A stretch of DNA of 64,000 nt from Nocardioides agri (GTDB lineage: Bacteria > Actinomycetota > Actinomycetes > Propionibacteriales > Nocardioidaceae): assembly GCF_013778305.1 (NCBI RefSeq), contig NZ_JACEIC010000002.1, positions 2,071,669 to 2,135,668 on the forward strand. Reading direction: 5' to 3'. This document shows, piece by piece, positions 41,225-49,749 of this stretch. Every line of letters begins with the position of its first letter. Positions within the stretch are counted from its first letter, which is position 1. A program made the translations under genes and the position numbers. Below the pieces are notes generated by a model. It worked only from the letters and a program-made list of their open reading frames with translations. It was not told where the DNA came from and made no database searches.

Positions 41225-42433
41225 ATGGACTTCGACGACACCCCCGACGAGGCCGCCTGGCGCGGCGAGGTGCGCTCGTTCATCGAGCAGCACCGCGACC
41301 GGCTCGGCCGCCGGTCCGACGGGCGCGAGCCCGACCAGGCGGTGGCCCGCGAGCGCCAGGCGCTGCTGTACGACGGCGGCCTGGTCGGCATCACCTGGCC
41401 GGTCGAGGCGGGCGGCCGGGGAGGCACCCCGATGCAGCAGGCGATCGTCGACCAGGAGCTGGCGCGCGCCGACGTGCCCGGCCTGATCAACCTCATCGGC
41501 ATCGGCATGTGCGGGCCGACGGTCATGCACCACGGCAGCGACGACCAGAAGGAGCGCTACCTGCGCCGGCTGCTGCGCGCCGAGGACATCTGGTGCCAGC
41601 TCTTCAGCGAGCCCGCGTCGGGCAGCGACCTCGCGGCGCTGCGCACCAGGGCGGTCCGCACCGAGGACGGCAACTGGCGGGTGAGCGGCCAGAAGGTCTG
41701 GACGACGCTCGCCCACGTCGCCGACTACGGCATCCTGCTCACCCGCACCGACCCCGACGTCGCCAAGCACCGCGGCCTGACGATGTTCGTGGTCGACATG
41801 TCGGCGCCGGGCGTGACGGTCCGGCCGCTGCGCCAGATGAGCGGCGGCGCGGACTTCAACGAGGTGTTCTTCGACGACGTCGTGATCCCCGACAGCGAGC
41901 GGCTCGGCGACGTCGGCGACGGCTGGCGGGTCGCGCTCACGACCCTGATGAGCGAGCGGCTCTCGCTCGGCGGCGGTGGCACCGACATCGGCGCCGGCGC
42001 CACGACGGTGGCCGCGCACGTCGCCGCCCACCTCGACGGGCTCGACGAGGGCCGGCAGGCGCTGGTGCGCCAGCAGCTCGGCCGGGCGTACGTCGCCTCG
42101 CTCGCCAACCGCTACACCGGCTACCGCCTGCTCTCGAAGATCAGCAAGGGCGAGATGCCCGGCCCGGAGGCCTCGGCCGGCAAGCTCTCCGGCACCCAGG
42201 TCGCGCGCGACCTCGCCGACCTCGCCGTCCGCGTCCTCGGCGACGACGCGGCGTACGGAGCCACCGCGGACGGCTCGACCGGCTGGCAGGACCTCCAGGC
42301 GGGACTGCCGGGCATGGCGATCGCCGGCGGCACCAACGAGGTGCTGCGCAACATCATCGGCGAGCGGGTGCTGGGCCTGCCGGCCGAGCCGCGCGCCGAC
42401 AAGGGCATCACGTTCAAGGAGAGCCTGGCATGA
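41225..42433 (+). CDS. Acyl-CoA dehydrogenase, alpha-type subunit
   Basis: 402 aa. Typical stretches: GGLVGITWPVEAGGRGGTPM, CQLFSEPASGSDLAALRTRA, VSGQKVWTTLAHVADYGILL, and the C-terminal IAGGTNEVLRNIIGERVLGL, as in the FadE proteins of actinobacterial steroid operons. Paired with the 324-aa gene that overlaps it by four bases, forming what looks like an alpha2beta2 heterotetramer, as ChsE1-ChsE2 and related FadE pairs do. Starts 15 bases after the P450. Makes a 2-enoyl-CoA; electrons go to ETF. Confidence 0.93.
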   Translation: MDFDDTPDEAAWRGEVRSFIEQHRDRLGRRSDGREPDQAVARERQALLYDGGLVGITWPVEAGGRGGTPMQQAIVDQELARADVPGLINLIGIGMCGPTVMHHGSDDQKERYLRRLLRAEDIWCQLFSEPASGSDLAALRTRAVRTEDGNWRVSGQKVWTTLAHVADYGILLTRTDPDVAKHRGLTMFVVDMSAPGVTVRPLRQMSGGADFNEVFFDDVVIPDSERLGDVGDGWRVALTTLMSERLSLGGGGTDIGAGATTVAAHVAAHLDGLDEGRQALVRQQLGRAYVASLANRYTGYRLLSKISKGEMPGPEASAGKLSGTQVARDLADLAVRVLGDDAAYGATADGSTGWQDLQAGLPGMAIAGGTNEVLRNIIGERVLGLPAEPRADKGITFKESLA

Positions 42434-43404
42434 ACTTCGACCTCGACGACGAGCAGCGCGACCTCGCCGCGGCCGCGCGCGACTTCCTCTCCGACGCCGC
42501 CTCGCCGGCGGCCGCGAGAGCCGCGCTCGACGACGGCGCCGACGTGGAGCCGGGCCGCGCAGCCCTGGCGAAGAGCGGGTTCGCGACGATCACGGTGCCC
42601 GAGGACGCCGGCGGCGGGGGCGGCTCCGTGCTCGACCTCGCGGTCGTCGCGGAGCAGGCCGGTCGGGTCCTCGCCGGGCCTTCGCTGGTGACCTACGCCC
42701 GCGCCGCGGTGCTGCTGGCCGGCGACGGACGGCTGGCGGCGCTGGCCGACGGCTCGCTCGCGGTGGCGGTGGTCGACCGGCACGGGCCCGTCCTCGACGC
42801 GGTCGGGGCGGACACCTTCCTCGCCGGGCGCGGCGACGACGTCGTGCTCGGCGCCGGCGACGTCACCGTGCGCGCGCCGATCGACGCCACCCGAGGGCTC
42901 GGCGACGTCACGCTCGGCGACGTCGAGGTCGTCGCCCGCGACGCGGCCCTGCGCTGGCAGCACGCCGAGCGCGTCGGCCGGGTGGTGCTGGCCGCCGAGG
43001 GACTCGGCACCGCGAGCCGCGCGCTCGAGATCGGCGTCGCGTACGCCCAGCAGCGCCACGCCTTCGGTCGGGCCATCGGGTCCTACCAGGCCGTCAAGCA
43101 CGCGCTCGTCGACGTCTACGTGCAGGTCGAGCAGCTGCGGTCGCTGGTCTGGTGGGCGGCCTGGGCCGCCGACGAGGCGCCCGACGAGCTGCCGATGGCC
43201 TCCGCGGCCGCCAAGGCGGCGGCCGCGACGACCCTGGAGCACGCGGCCGAGACCCTCATCCAGGTCCATGGCGGCATCGGCTTCACCTGGGAGCACGACG
43301 CGCACCTCTTCTGGCGCCGGGCCAAGGTCGACCGCCTCCTGCTGGGCGACGACGTGGCGGCGTACGACGAGGTGGCGCGGCTGGCGATGGCAGGTGCGCG
43401 ATGA
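42430..43404 (+). CDS. Acyl-CoA dehydrogenase, beta-type subunit
   Basis: 324 aa, about 75 residues shorter than a normal acyl-CoA dehydrogenase and with a degenerate central domain, as expected for the partner subunit of a heteromeric FadE. MNFDLDDEQRDLAAAARDFL begins it; YAQQRHAFGRAIGSYQAVKH and LIQVHGGIGFTWEHDAHLFW (FAD side-chain contact) are conserved. ATGA overlap on both sides with its neighbours indicates stoichiometric synthesis. Probably not active alone. Confidence 0.9.
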   Translation: MNFDLDDEQRDLAAAARDFLSDAASPAAARAALDDGADVEPGRAALAKSGFATITVPEDAGGGGGSVLDLAVVAEQAGRVLAGPSLVTYARAAVLLAGDGRLAALADGSLAVAVVDRHGPVLDAVGADTFLAGRGDDVVLGAGDVTVRAPIDATRGLGDVTLGDVEVVARDAALRWQHAERVGRVVLAAEGLGTASRALEIGVAYAQQRHAFGRAIGSYQAVKHALVDVYVQVEQLRSLVWWAAWAADEAPDELPMASAAAKAAAATTLEHAAETLIQVHGGIGFTWEHDAHLFWRRAKVDRLLLGDDVAAYDEVARLAMAGAR

Positions 43405-44906
43405 GCCACCACCTCGCGCTGCTGGCCGAGGAGTCGTTCGAGCGCCTCGGCGACTACGACCAGCTGCTCTTCGAGGGCACCTGGCACACCTCGGGCGAGA
43501 TCAGGTCCCGGGCCCGCCGGGCGGCCACCGGCCTGGCGGCACTGGGCATCGGCCCCGGTGACCGGGTCGTCGTGCTGACCATGAACACCCCGGAGGTGCT
43601 GGTCGCCTACCCCGCGATCTGGCGTGCGGGCGCGGTCGTGACGCCGGTGATCTTCTTGCAGACGCCGACCGAGCTTCGGCACATCCTGGAGAACTCCGGC
43701 GCGAAGGCGGCCATCGTCAGCCCGGAGCTGGTGCCGATGTTCGTCGGATCCGCCGAGGGCCTCGACCTGAGGCTGGTGGTCGCCGGAGACGTGCCCGACG
43801 GCGTCGACGCGGTCAGCTTCGCGTCGCTGGAGGAGCACGAGCCGGGCGAGATCGTGCCCCGCGACGACGACGACCTGGCGGCGCTGCTCTACACCGGCGG
43901 CACGACCGGTCGGGCCAAGGGCGTGATGCTCAGCCACCACGGTCTCTGGCACGCGGGCAGCGGCATGGCCGACGTGGCCCGGAGCATGGGCACCACCCGG
44001 TCCCTGCTCCCGCTGCCGCTGTCGCACGCGTTCGGCCTCAACGTGCTGGTCGCCGGGCTGCACGGCGACCGGCAGCACGTCTCGGTGATGCAGCGCTGGT
44101 TCGACCCGCACGGCTGGCTCGAGCTCGTGCAGGAGCACCGTCTCGAGACCAGCCCGGTGGTGCCGTCGATGATGCAGATGCTGCTCGACCAGCCCTACGC
44201 CGACTACGACCTGAGCTCGCTGGTGTCGTTCGGCTCCGGCGGGGCGCCGCTGCTGCCGAGCCTGCGCGAGAAGGTCGAGGCGGCGTTCGGCGTCACGATC
44301 CTCGAGGGCTACGGCCTGACCGAGAGCACCGCGATCGCCACCGCCTCGACCGTCGACGCCAACCGCCCCGGCAGCGTCGGCAGGCCCGCGCCGCACGTCC
44401 GGCTCCGGATCGTCGACCCGCTCGGCGAGCCGGTCCCGACCGGTGAGGACGGCGAGATCTGCATCGCCGGACCCGGCGTGATGATGGGCTACTGGCAGGA
44501 CCCGGAGCAGACCGCGGCGGCGATCGTCGACGGGTGGCTGCACACCGGCGACGTCGGACACCTCGACGAGGACGGGTTCCTCTACGTCGTCGACCGGGTC
44601 AAGGACCTCATCATCCGCGGCGGCTTCAACGTCTACCCGCGCGACGTCGAGGACGTGCTGCTCGCCCACCCGGCGGTGACCGCCGCCGCCGTGGTCGGAC
44701 GCCCGGACGAGAAGAGCGGCGAGGAGGTCGTCGCGGTGGTCTCCGTGTCGGACGGGTCGGTGACGCCCGAGGCGCTGGTCGAGTTCGCCCGCGGGCGGCT
44801 CGCGAAGTACAAGTACCCGCGCGAGGTGATCGTCGTCCCCGCCGTACCGCTCACGTCGGTCGGCAAGACCGACCGCAAGGCGGTGCGGGCCCTGGTGCGC
44901 GACTGA
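43401..44906 (+). CDS. AMP-forming acyl-CoA synthetase (FadD-like ligase)
   Basis: 501 aa ANL enzyme. Motifs: the P-loop LYTGGTTGRAKGVMLSH, VVPSMMQMLLDQPY, GYGLTESTAIA (A5), GWLHTGDVGHLDEDGFLYVV (A7) and VGKTDRKAVR with the C-terminal catalytic Lys. It activates a carboxylic acid to its CoA ester through an acyl-AMP. Overlaps the second FadE by four bases, ending the P450-FadE-FadE-ligase operon. The order fits an oxidised side chain or ring fragment entering beta-oxidation; acid identity unknown. Confidence 0.93.
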   Translation: MSHHLALLAEESFERLGDYDQLLFEGTWHTSGEIRSRARRAATGLAALGIGPGDRVVVLTMNTPEVLVAYPAIWRAGAVVTPVIFLQTPTELRHILENSGAKAAIVSPELVPMFVGSAEGLDLRLVVAGDVPDGVDAVSFASLEEHEPGEIVPRDDDDLAALLYTGGTTGRAKGVMLSHHGLWHAGSGMADVARSMGTTRSLLPLPLSHAFGLNVLVAGLHGDRQHVSVMQRWFDPHGWLELVQEHRLETSPVVPSMMQMLLDQPYADYDLSSLVSFGSGGAPLLPSLREKVEAAFGVTILEGYGLTESTAIATASTVDANRPGSVGRPAPHVRLRIVDPLGEPVPTGEDGEICIAGPGVMMGYWQDPEQTAAAIVDGWLHTGDVGHLDEDGFLYVVDRVKDLIIRGGFNVYPRDVEDVLLAHPAVTAAAVVGRPDEKSGEEVVAVVSVSDGSVTPEALVEFARGRLAKYKYPREVIVVPAVPLTSVGKTDRKAVRALVRD

Positions 44907-44931
44907 TCGTCGCCCGCGAGCGCCTTCCGAC

Positions 44932-44973
44932 GACAGTCTGTCCCTGGCCAACGCCCCCAAGGGCGACCACGAT
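44932..44973 (+). promoter_or_regulatory. Promoter region of mmsA operon with short dyad
   Basis: GACAGTCTGTC (44932-44942) is an odd-centred palindrome; a CGCCC/GGGCG stem lies at 44952-44965; CACGAT (44968-44973) stands 6 bases before the ATG at 44980 as -10 candidate. A regulator such as the PucR protein might bind the dyad, but PucR sites are poorly defined. Confidence 0.4.
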
Positions 44974-44979
44974 GGGGCC

Positions 44980-46473
44980 ATGCAGACGATTGGGCACTGG
45001 ATCGACGGCACGAACCACCCGGGGAGCGGCAGCCGGGTCGGCGACGTCACCAACCCGGCGACCGGGGAGGTGACCGGCCAGGTCGCGTTCGCCGGCCCCG
45101 AGGAGATCGAGTCGGCGGTCGCGTCGGCCAAGAAGGCGTCGGTCGACTGGGCCGCGACGTCGGTGAGCGCACGGACCCAGGTGGTCTTCCGCTTCCGCGA
45201 GCTGCTCAGCTCCCGCAAGGAGGAGCTGGCCGCGATCATCACCGCCGAGCACGGCAAGGTGCGCTCCGACGCCCTGGGCGAGGTGGCCCGCGGCCAGGAG
45301 GTCGTCGAGTTCGCGTGCGGCATCCCCCACCTGCTCAAGGGCGGCAACTCCCCGCAGGTCTCCAGCGGGGTCGACGTGAAGAGCATCCGGCAGCCGCTCG
45401 GCGTCGTCGCCATCATCAGCCCGTTCAACTTCCCCGCGATGGTCCCGATGTGGTTCTTCCCCATCGCGATCGCCGCCGGCAACGCGGTGGTGCTCAAGCC
45501 CAGCGAGAAGGACCCCTCGGCCGCGATCTGGATGGCCGAGCTGTGGCGCGAGGCGGGCCTGCCCGCCGGCGTCTTCACCGTGCTGCAGGGCGACAAGGTC
45601 GCCGTCGACGGGCTCCTCGACCACCCGGACGTCGCCTCGATCAGCTTCGTCGGCTCGACGCCGATCGCGGAGTACGTCTACGAGCGCGCCTCGCGGGCCG
45701 GCAAGCGGGTCCAGGCCCTGGGCGGTGCGAAGAACCACATGGTCGTGCTGCCCGACGCCGACCTCGACCTGGCTGCGGACGCCGCGGTCAGCGCGGGCTA
45801 CGGATCTGCCGGCGAGCGCTGCATGGCGATCAGCGTCGTGGTCGCGGTCGGCGACACCGGCGACGCGCTCGTGCACAAGATCGCCGAGCGCACCCACACG
45901 CTGCAGGTCGGCGACGGGGCTGCTGACACCGACATGGGACCCCTCGTCACCCAGGCGCACCGCGACAAGGTCGCGTCGTACGTCGACGCCGGCGAGACGG
46001 AGGGTGCGACCCTGGTGGTGGACGGCCGGAGCGTCGACGCGCAGGGAGCGGCGGACGGCTTCTGGCTCGGCCCGACGCTCTTCGACCACGTGACGCCGTC
46101 GATGAGCATCTACACCGACGAGATCTTCGGGCCGGTGCTCTCGGTCGTCCGCGCCGACACCTACCAGGAGGCGCTCGACCTGGTGAACGCCAACAGGTAC
46201 GGCAACGGCACCGCGATCTTCACCAGCAACGGCGGCGCGGCGCGGGCCTTCGAGCAGGACGTCCAGGTCGGCATGATCGGCGTCAACGTGCCGATCCCGG
46301 TGCCGATGGCCTACTACTCCTTCGGCGGCTGGAAGGCCTCGCTCTTCGGCGACACCCACGCCCACGGCACCGAGGGCGTGCACTTCTTCACCCGCGGCAA
46401 GGTGGTCACCACCCGGTGGCCGGACCCCGCGACCGCCGGCGGCCTCGAGCTCGCCTTCCCGAAGAACCACTGA
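44980..46473 (+). CDS. mmsA: CoA-acylating (methyl)malonate-semialdehyde dehydrogenase
   Basis: 497 aa aldehyde dehydrogenase. PFNFPAMVPMWFFPIAIAAG and VLKPSEKDPSAAIW are the nucleotide-binding segments, GSAGERCMAISVVVAVG holds the catalytic Cys, and EIFGPVLSVVRADTYQEAL is the C-terminal motif; the NFPAMVP form is specific to MmsA. It converts malonate or methylmalonate semialdehyde with CoA and NAD+ to acetyl- or propionyl-CoA plus CO2. Directly followed by an omega-type aminotransferase, so beta-alanine is the likely source. Confidence 0.95.
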   Translation: MQTIGHWIDGTNHPGSGSRVGDVTNPATGEVTGQVAFAGPEEIESAVASAKKASVDWAATSVSARTQVVFRFRELLSSRKEELAAIITAEHGKVRSDALGEVARGQEVVEFACGIPHLLKGGNSPQVSSGVDVKSIRQPLGVVAIISPFNFPAMVPMWFFPIAIAAGNAVVLKPSEKDPSAAIWMAELWREAGLPAGVFTVLQGDKVAVDGLLDHPDVASISFVGSTPIAEYVYERASRAGKRVQALGGAKNHMVVLPDADLDLAADAAVSAGYGSAGERCMAISVVVAVGDTGDALVHKIAERTHTLQVGDGAADTDMGPLVTQAHRDKVASYVDAGETEGATLVVDGRSVDAQGAADGFWLGPTLFDHVTPSMSIYTDEIFGPVLSVVRADTYQEALDLVNANRYGNGTAIFTSNGGAARAFEQDVQVGMIGVNVPIPVPMAYYSFGGWKASLFGDTHAHGTEGVHFFTRGKVVTTRWPDPATAGGLELAFPKNH

Positions 46474-46498
46474 GCCCACCACCCGCGAGAGGACAGCC

Positions 46499-47803
46499 AT
46501 GAGCACGGCGTACGAGCTGGACCGCAAGCACGTCTTCCACTCCTGGTCCGCGCAGGCCGAGATCACCCCGATGGTGATCGCGGCGGCGCGCGGCTCCTAC
46601 GTCTGGGACGACGAGGACCGGCGCTACCTCGACTTCTCGAGCCAGCTGGTGTTCACCAACATCGGCCACCAGCACCCGCGCGTGGTCGCCGCGATCAAGG
46701 AGCAGGCGGAGCGGCTGTGCACGGTCGCGCCGCAGTTCGCCAACGAGCAGCGGGCGCAGGCGGCCGAGCTGATCGCCGGCATCGCGCCGGACGGCTTCGA
46801 GAAGGTGTTCTTCACCAACGGCGGCGCCGACGCCAACGAGCACGCGATCCGGATGGCGCGGCTGCACACCGGGCGGTTCAAGGTGCTCTCGGCCTACCGC
46901 AGCTACCACGGCGGCACGCAGACCGCGATCAACGTGACCGGCGATCCCCGCCGCTGGGCCAACGACACCGCGACCGCCGGCACCGTGCACTTCTTCGGTC
47001 CGTTCCTCTACCGCTCGGAGTTCCACGCGAGCACCGAGGAGGAGGAGTGCGAGCGCGCGCTCGCCCACCTGCGCCGCACGATCGAGGCCGAGGGGCCCGC
47101 CACGATCGCGGCCATCATCCTCGAGACGATCCCGGGCACGGCGGGCATCTTCGCGCCGCCGCCGGGCTACCTCGCCGGCGTCCGAGAGCTGTGCGACCAG
47201 CACGGCATCGTGATGATCCTCGACGAGGTGATGGCGGGGTTCGGGCGCGCAGGCTCCTGGCTGGCTCTGGACCTCTACGACGTCGTCCCGGACCTGATCA
47301 CCTTCGCCAAGGGCGTGAACTCCGGCTACGTCCCGCTCGGCGGGGTGGTCATCAGGGACCCGATCGCGGCGACCTTCGACCACACGCCCTACCCCGGCGG
47401 GCTCACCTACTCCGGCCACCCGCTCGCCTGTGCCGCAGCGGTCGCGACGATCCACGCGATGCGCGACGAGGGCATCGTGGACAACGCCGCGCGCCTCGGC
47501 CGCGAGGTCTTCGGCCCCGGCCTCGCGGAGATCGCCTCCCGGCACGCCTGCGTCGGCGAGGTCCGTGGTGTCGGCGCGTTCTGGGCGCTCGACCTGGTCG
47601 TCGACCAGGGCACCCGGGAGCTGCTGCCGCCGGCCGGGCTGAACGACGTGGTGGCGGCGTGCAAGGCCGGCGGGCTGCTGCCCTTCGCCAACACCAACCG
47701 GATCCACGTCGTGCCGCCGTGCACGATGAGCGACGACGAGGCGCGCGAGGGCCTCGCGATCCTCGACGAGGCGCTCAAGGCCGGCGACGTGCATGCCGCG
47801 TAG
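46499..47803 (+). CDS. Class III PLP-dependent aminotransferase (beta-alanine:pyruvate type)
   Basis: 434 aa. Class III hallmarks: FFTNGGADANEHAIRMARLH, IILETIPGTAGIFAPPPGYL, VMILDEVMAGFGRAGSWLAL (PLP-ring Asp) and LITFAKGVNSGYVPLGGVVI with the PLP Lys, then GLTYSGHPLACAAAVATI. Together with MmsA next to it, transamination of beta-alanine or 3-aminoisobutyrate to the matching semialdehyde is likely; other omega-amino acids or amines are possible. Starts 25 bases after mmsA and overlaps the next gene by 11 bases. Confidence 0.93.
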   Translation: MSTAYELDRKHVFHSWSAQAEITPMVIAAARGSYVWDDEDRRYLDFSSQLVFTNIGHQHPRVVAAIKEQAERLCTVAPQFANEQRAQAAELIAGIAPDGFEKVFFTNGGADANEHAIRMARLHTGRFKVLSAYRSYHGGTQTAINVTGDPRRWANDTATAGTVHFFGPFLYRSEFHASTEEEECERALAHLRRTIEAEGPATIAAIILETIPGTAGIFAPPPGYLAGVRELCDQHGIVMILDEVMAGFGRAGSWLALDLYDVVPDLITFAKGVNSGYVPLGGVVIRDPIAATFDHTPYPGGLTYSGHPLACAAAVATIHAMRDEGIVDNAARLGREVFGPGLAEIASRHACVGEVRGVGAFWALDLVVDQGTRELLPPAGLNDVVAACKAGGLLPFANTNRIHVVPPCTMSDDEAREGLAILDEALKAGDVHAA

Positions 47804-49196
47804 GCCGACCGCCTACGAACGTCACGCCCCGGCGCGCGCGGTCGTCGACGCCGCGCTCGCGGGGTCGCGGCACGCGGTCTTCTGGCTCGAGGACGCGCCC
47901 GGCACGTCGTACGACGCGCTGGCGGCGTCGGCCTCGGCCGACCTCGCCGTGGTGGGCGGCGGCTACTGCGGGCTCTGGACCGCGCTACTCGCCAAGCGCC
48001 GCAACCCCGGCGCGCGCGTGGTGCTCCTCGAGGCCGGGACCGTCGGGTGGGCGGCGTCAGGTCGCAACGGCGGCTTCTGCGAGGCCAGCCTCACGCACGG
48101 CGAGGAGAACGGCCGCTCGCGCTGGCCCGACGAGTACGACGCGCTCGACCGGCTCGGCCACGAGAACCTCGACGCCCTCGAGGCCGACGTCCGCACGTTG
48201 GGCATCGACTGCCAGCTCGAGCGGACCGGCGCGCTCGCGGTCGCCGTCGAGCCGCACCAGGTGGCGTGGCTGGGTCCCGGCCACCTGGACCGCGACGCCG
48301 TCCGCGCGGAGATCGACAGCCCGCTCTTCCTGGCCGGCGAGTGGGACCGGGACGGCTCCGCGCTCGTCCATCCCGCCCGCCTCGCCCGCGAGCTGGCCCG
48401 GGTGGCCAGCGAGCTCGGCGTGGAGGTCCACGAGCACACCCGCGTCGTCGGGCTCGACACGCCGGCCCGCGGGCCGGTCGTGCTGCGCACCCCCGCCGGG
48501 GCCGTGACGGCCGACCGGGCCGCGCTGGCGACCAACGTGTTCCCGTCCCTGCTGCGCCGCACGCGGCTGATGACGGTGCCGGTCTACGACTACGTGCTGA
48601 TGACCGAGCCGCTGTCGGCGGCGCAGCTGGCGTCGATCGGCTGGGCCGGCCGGCAGGGGCTCGGCGACCTGGCCAACCAGTTCCACTACGCGCGACTGAC
48701 GGCCGACAACCGGATCCTCTGGGGCGGCTACGACGCGATCTACCACCGCGGACGGCGGGTGCGCGCGGCGTACGAGGAGCGGCCGGAGACCTTCCACCGC
48801 CTGGCCTCCCACTTCCTCGCGGCCTTCCCGCAGCTGGAGGGCCTGCGGTTCACCCACCGCTGGGCGGGTGCGATCGACACCTCGACGCAGTTCGTGGCGT
48901 TCCACGGGCTGGCCGCCCGCGGCCGGGTCGCGTACGCCGCCGGCTTCACCGGCCTCGGCGTCGGCGCGACCCGCTTCGCCGCCGAGGTGATGCTCGACCG
49001 GCTGTCCGGCCTGTCCACCGAGCGGACCCGCCTGCAGATGGTGCAGCGCACGCCGCCGCCCTTCCCTCCCGAGCCGCTCGCGGCGATCGGCATCAACGCG
49101 ACCCGCTGGTCGCTCGACCGCGCCGACCACCACGAGGGGCGGCGCAACCTGTTCCTGAAGACCCTCGACGCCGTCGGGCTGGGCTTCGACTCCTGA
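47793..49196 (+). CDS. FAD-dependent amine oxidoreductase (DAO family, PuuB-like)
   Basis: 467 aa. DLAVVGGGYCGLWTALLAKR holds the FAD GxGxxG loop, ASGRNGGFCEASLTHGEEN is the DAO/gamma-glutamylputrescine oxidase-type motif, and AYAAGFTGLGVGATRFAAEV the C-terminal FAD contact. It oxidises a primary or secondary amine to aldehyde, ammonia and H2O2. Overlaps the aminotransferase gene, so the three-gene set can turn an amine (via aldehyde and semialdehyde) into acetyl- or propionyl-CoA. Substrate is not fixed; polyamine derivative is a fair guess. Confidence 0.88.
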   Translation: MPRRPTAYERHAPARAVVDAALAGSRHAVFWLEDAPGTSYDALAASASADLAVVGGGYCGLWTALLAKRRNPGARVVLLEAGTVGWAASGRNGGFCEASLTHGEENGRSRWPDEYDALDRLGHENLDALEADVRTLGIDCQLERTGALAVAVEPHQVAWLGPGHLDRDAVRAEIDSPLFLAGEWDRDGSALVHPARLARELARVASELGVEVHEHTRVVGLDTPARGPVVLRTPAGAVTADRAALATNVFPSLLRRTRLMTVPVYDYVLMTEPLSAAQLASIGWAGRQGLGDLANQFHYARLTADNRILWGGYDAIYHRGRRVRAAYEERPETFHRLASHFLAAFPQLEGLRFTHRWAGAIDTSTQFVAFHGLAARGRVAYAAGFTGLGVGATRFAAEVMLDRLSGLSTERTRLQMVQRTPPPFPPEPLAAIGINATRWSLDRADHHEGRRNLFLKTLDAVGLGFDS

Positions 49197-49240
49197 GGGT
49201 GCGGTCGCCCGGCGTTTCATCACGGGATGAGGGCGACGCC

Positions 49241-49274
49241 GCGCTTCCCCGGGCGAACTCGGCCGGGGAGGCGC
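49241..49274 (+). terminator. Strong hairpin after the amine-oxidation operon
   Basis: GCGCTTCCCCGG (49241-49252) pairs with CCGGGGAGGCGC (49263-49274), 12 pairs with one G-U type mismatch, loop of ten. No U-tract follows. A further 9-base inverted pair GTTTCATCA/TGATGAAAC (49214-49222 and 49293-49301) brackets it. Likely transcription end for the mmsA operon. Confidence 0.55.
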
Positions 49275-49338
49275 GGTGTGGTCAGCCTCCCTTGATGAAA
49301 CCCGCGTCAGCGGCCCGCCGCGCGGGTACGAAACGCCC

Positions 49339-49737
49339 ATGGCACGCCACAACTCCGACCTGCAGGCCGCCGTCGACGCCACCTCCGTGGCCAAGGACGC
49401 GAAGGAGACCGACGACCTCGAGGGCTACCTGCGCGAGCAGCTGGCCGAGCGGGAGATCGAGACCACCGACGATGCGTGGATCCGGCGCACGGTCGAGCGG
49501 ATCGACGCCGACCCGAACTACATGGTCGGGGCGAGCCCAGCGACTTCGACGCGTCCTGAGCGCGTTCGCGGACGGTGGGTACCGGACCCCCATGACGACC
49601 ACACCCGACGAGCCCAACCCGAACGCCGAGGTCGTGCCCAGCGGCGACCCGATCCCCACCGAGCCCAACCCCGACGACCCGGGCCCGGACCCGACCCCGC
49701 AGATCATCTGAGCGAGCGGGCGGGCGGTGCCGCCTGA
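49339..49737 (+). CDS. Hypothetical protein, likely frameshifted at its 3' end
   Basis: As written the frame gives 132 aa. The first 71 residues (MARHNSDLQAAVDATSVAKD..., then RRTVERIDADPNYMVG) look like a real acidic helical protein, but after residue about 71 the composition turns to Arg/Pro-rich text typical of a shadow frame. One extra C in the CCC at 49546-49548 would give GASPSDFDAS and a stop at 49557-49559, a natural end (about 74 aa). This is either a sequencing or real indel, or a lost stop. TACGAA stands 6 bases before the ATG. Function unknown. Confidence 0.55.
   Translation: MARHNSDLQAAVDATSVAKDAKETDDLEGYLREQLAEREIETTDDAWIRRTVERIDADPNYMVGASPATSTRPERVRGRWVPDPHDDHTRRAQPERRGRAQRRPDPHRAQPRRPGPGPDPADHLSERAGGAA
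49592..49711 (+). CDS. Small Pro/Asp-rich acidic protein (39 aa)
   Basis: MTTTPDEPNPNAEVVPSGDP followed by a PNPDDPGPDPTP tail ending PQII. TACCGG stands 6 bases before the ATG, the leaderless layout common here, and the codon usage is as in neighbours. It lies within the doubtful 3' part of the previous frame, so it is more likely real if that frame stops at 49559. It has no secondary structure to speak of; an intrinsically disordered peptide of unknown role. Confidence 0.5.
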   Translation: MTTTPDEPNPNAEVVPSGDPIPTEPNPDDPGPDPTPQII

Positions 49738-49749
49738 CAGGATGCGGGC

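Noticed and set aside
39866..49196. Biosynthetic gene cluster because of P450s, ligase and oxidases
   Set aside because: No polyketide, peptide or terpene synthase is present; gene types fit catabolism.
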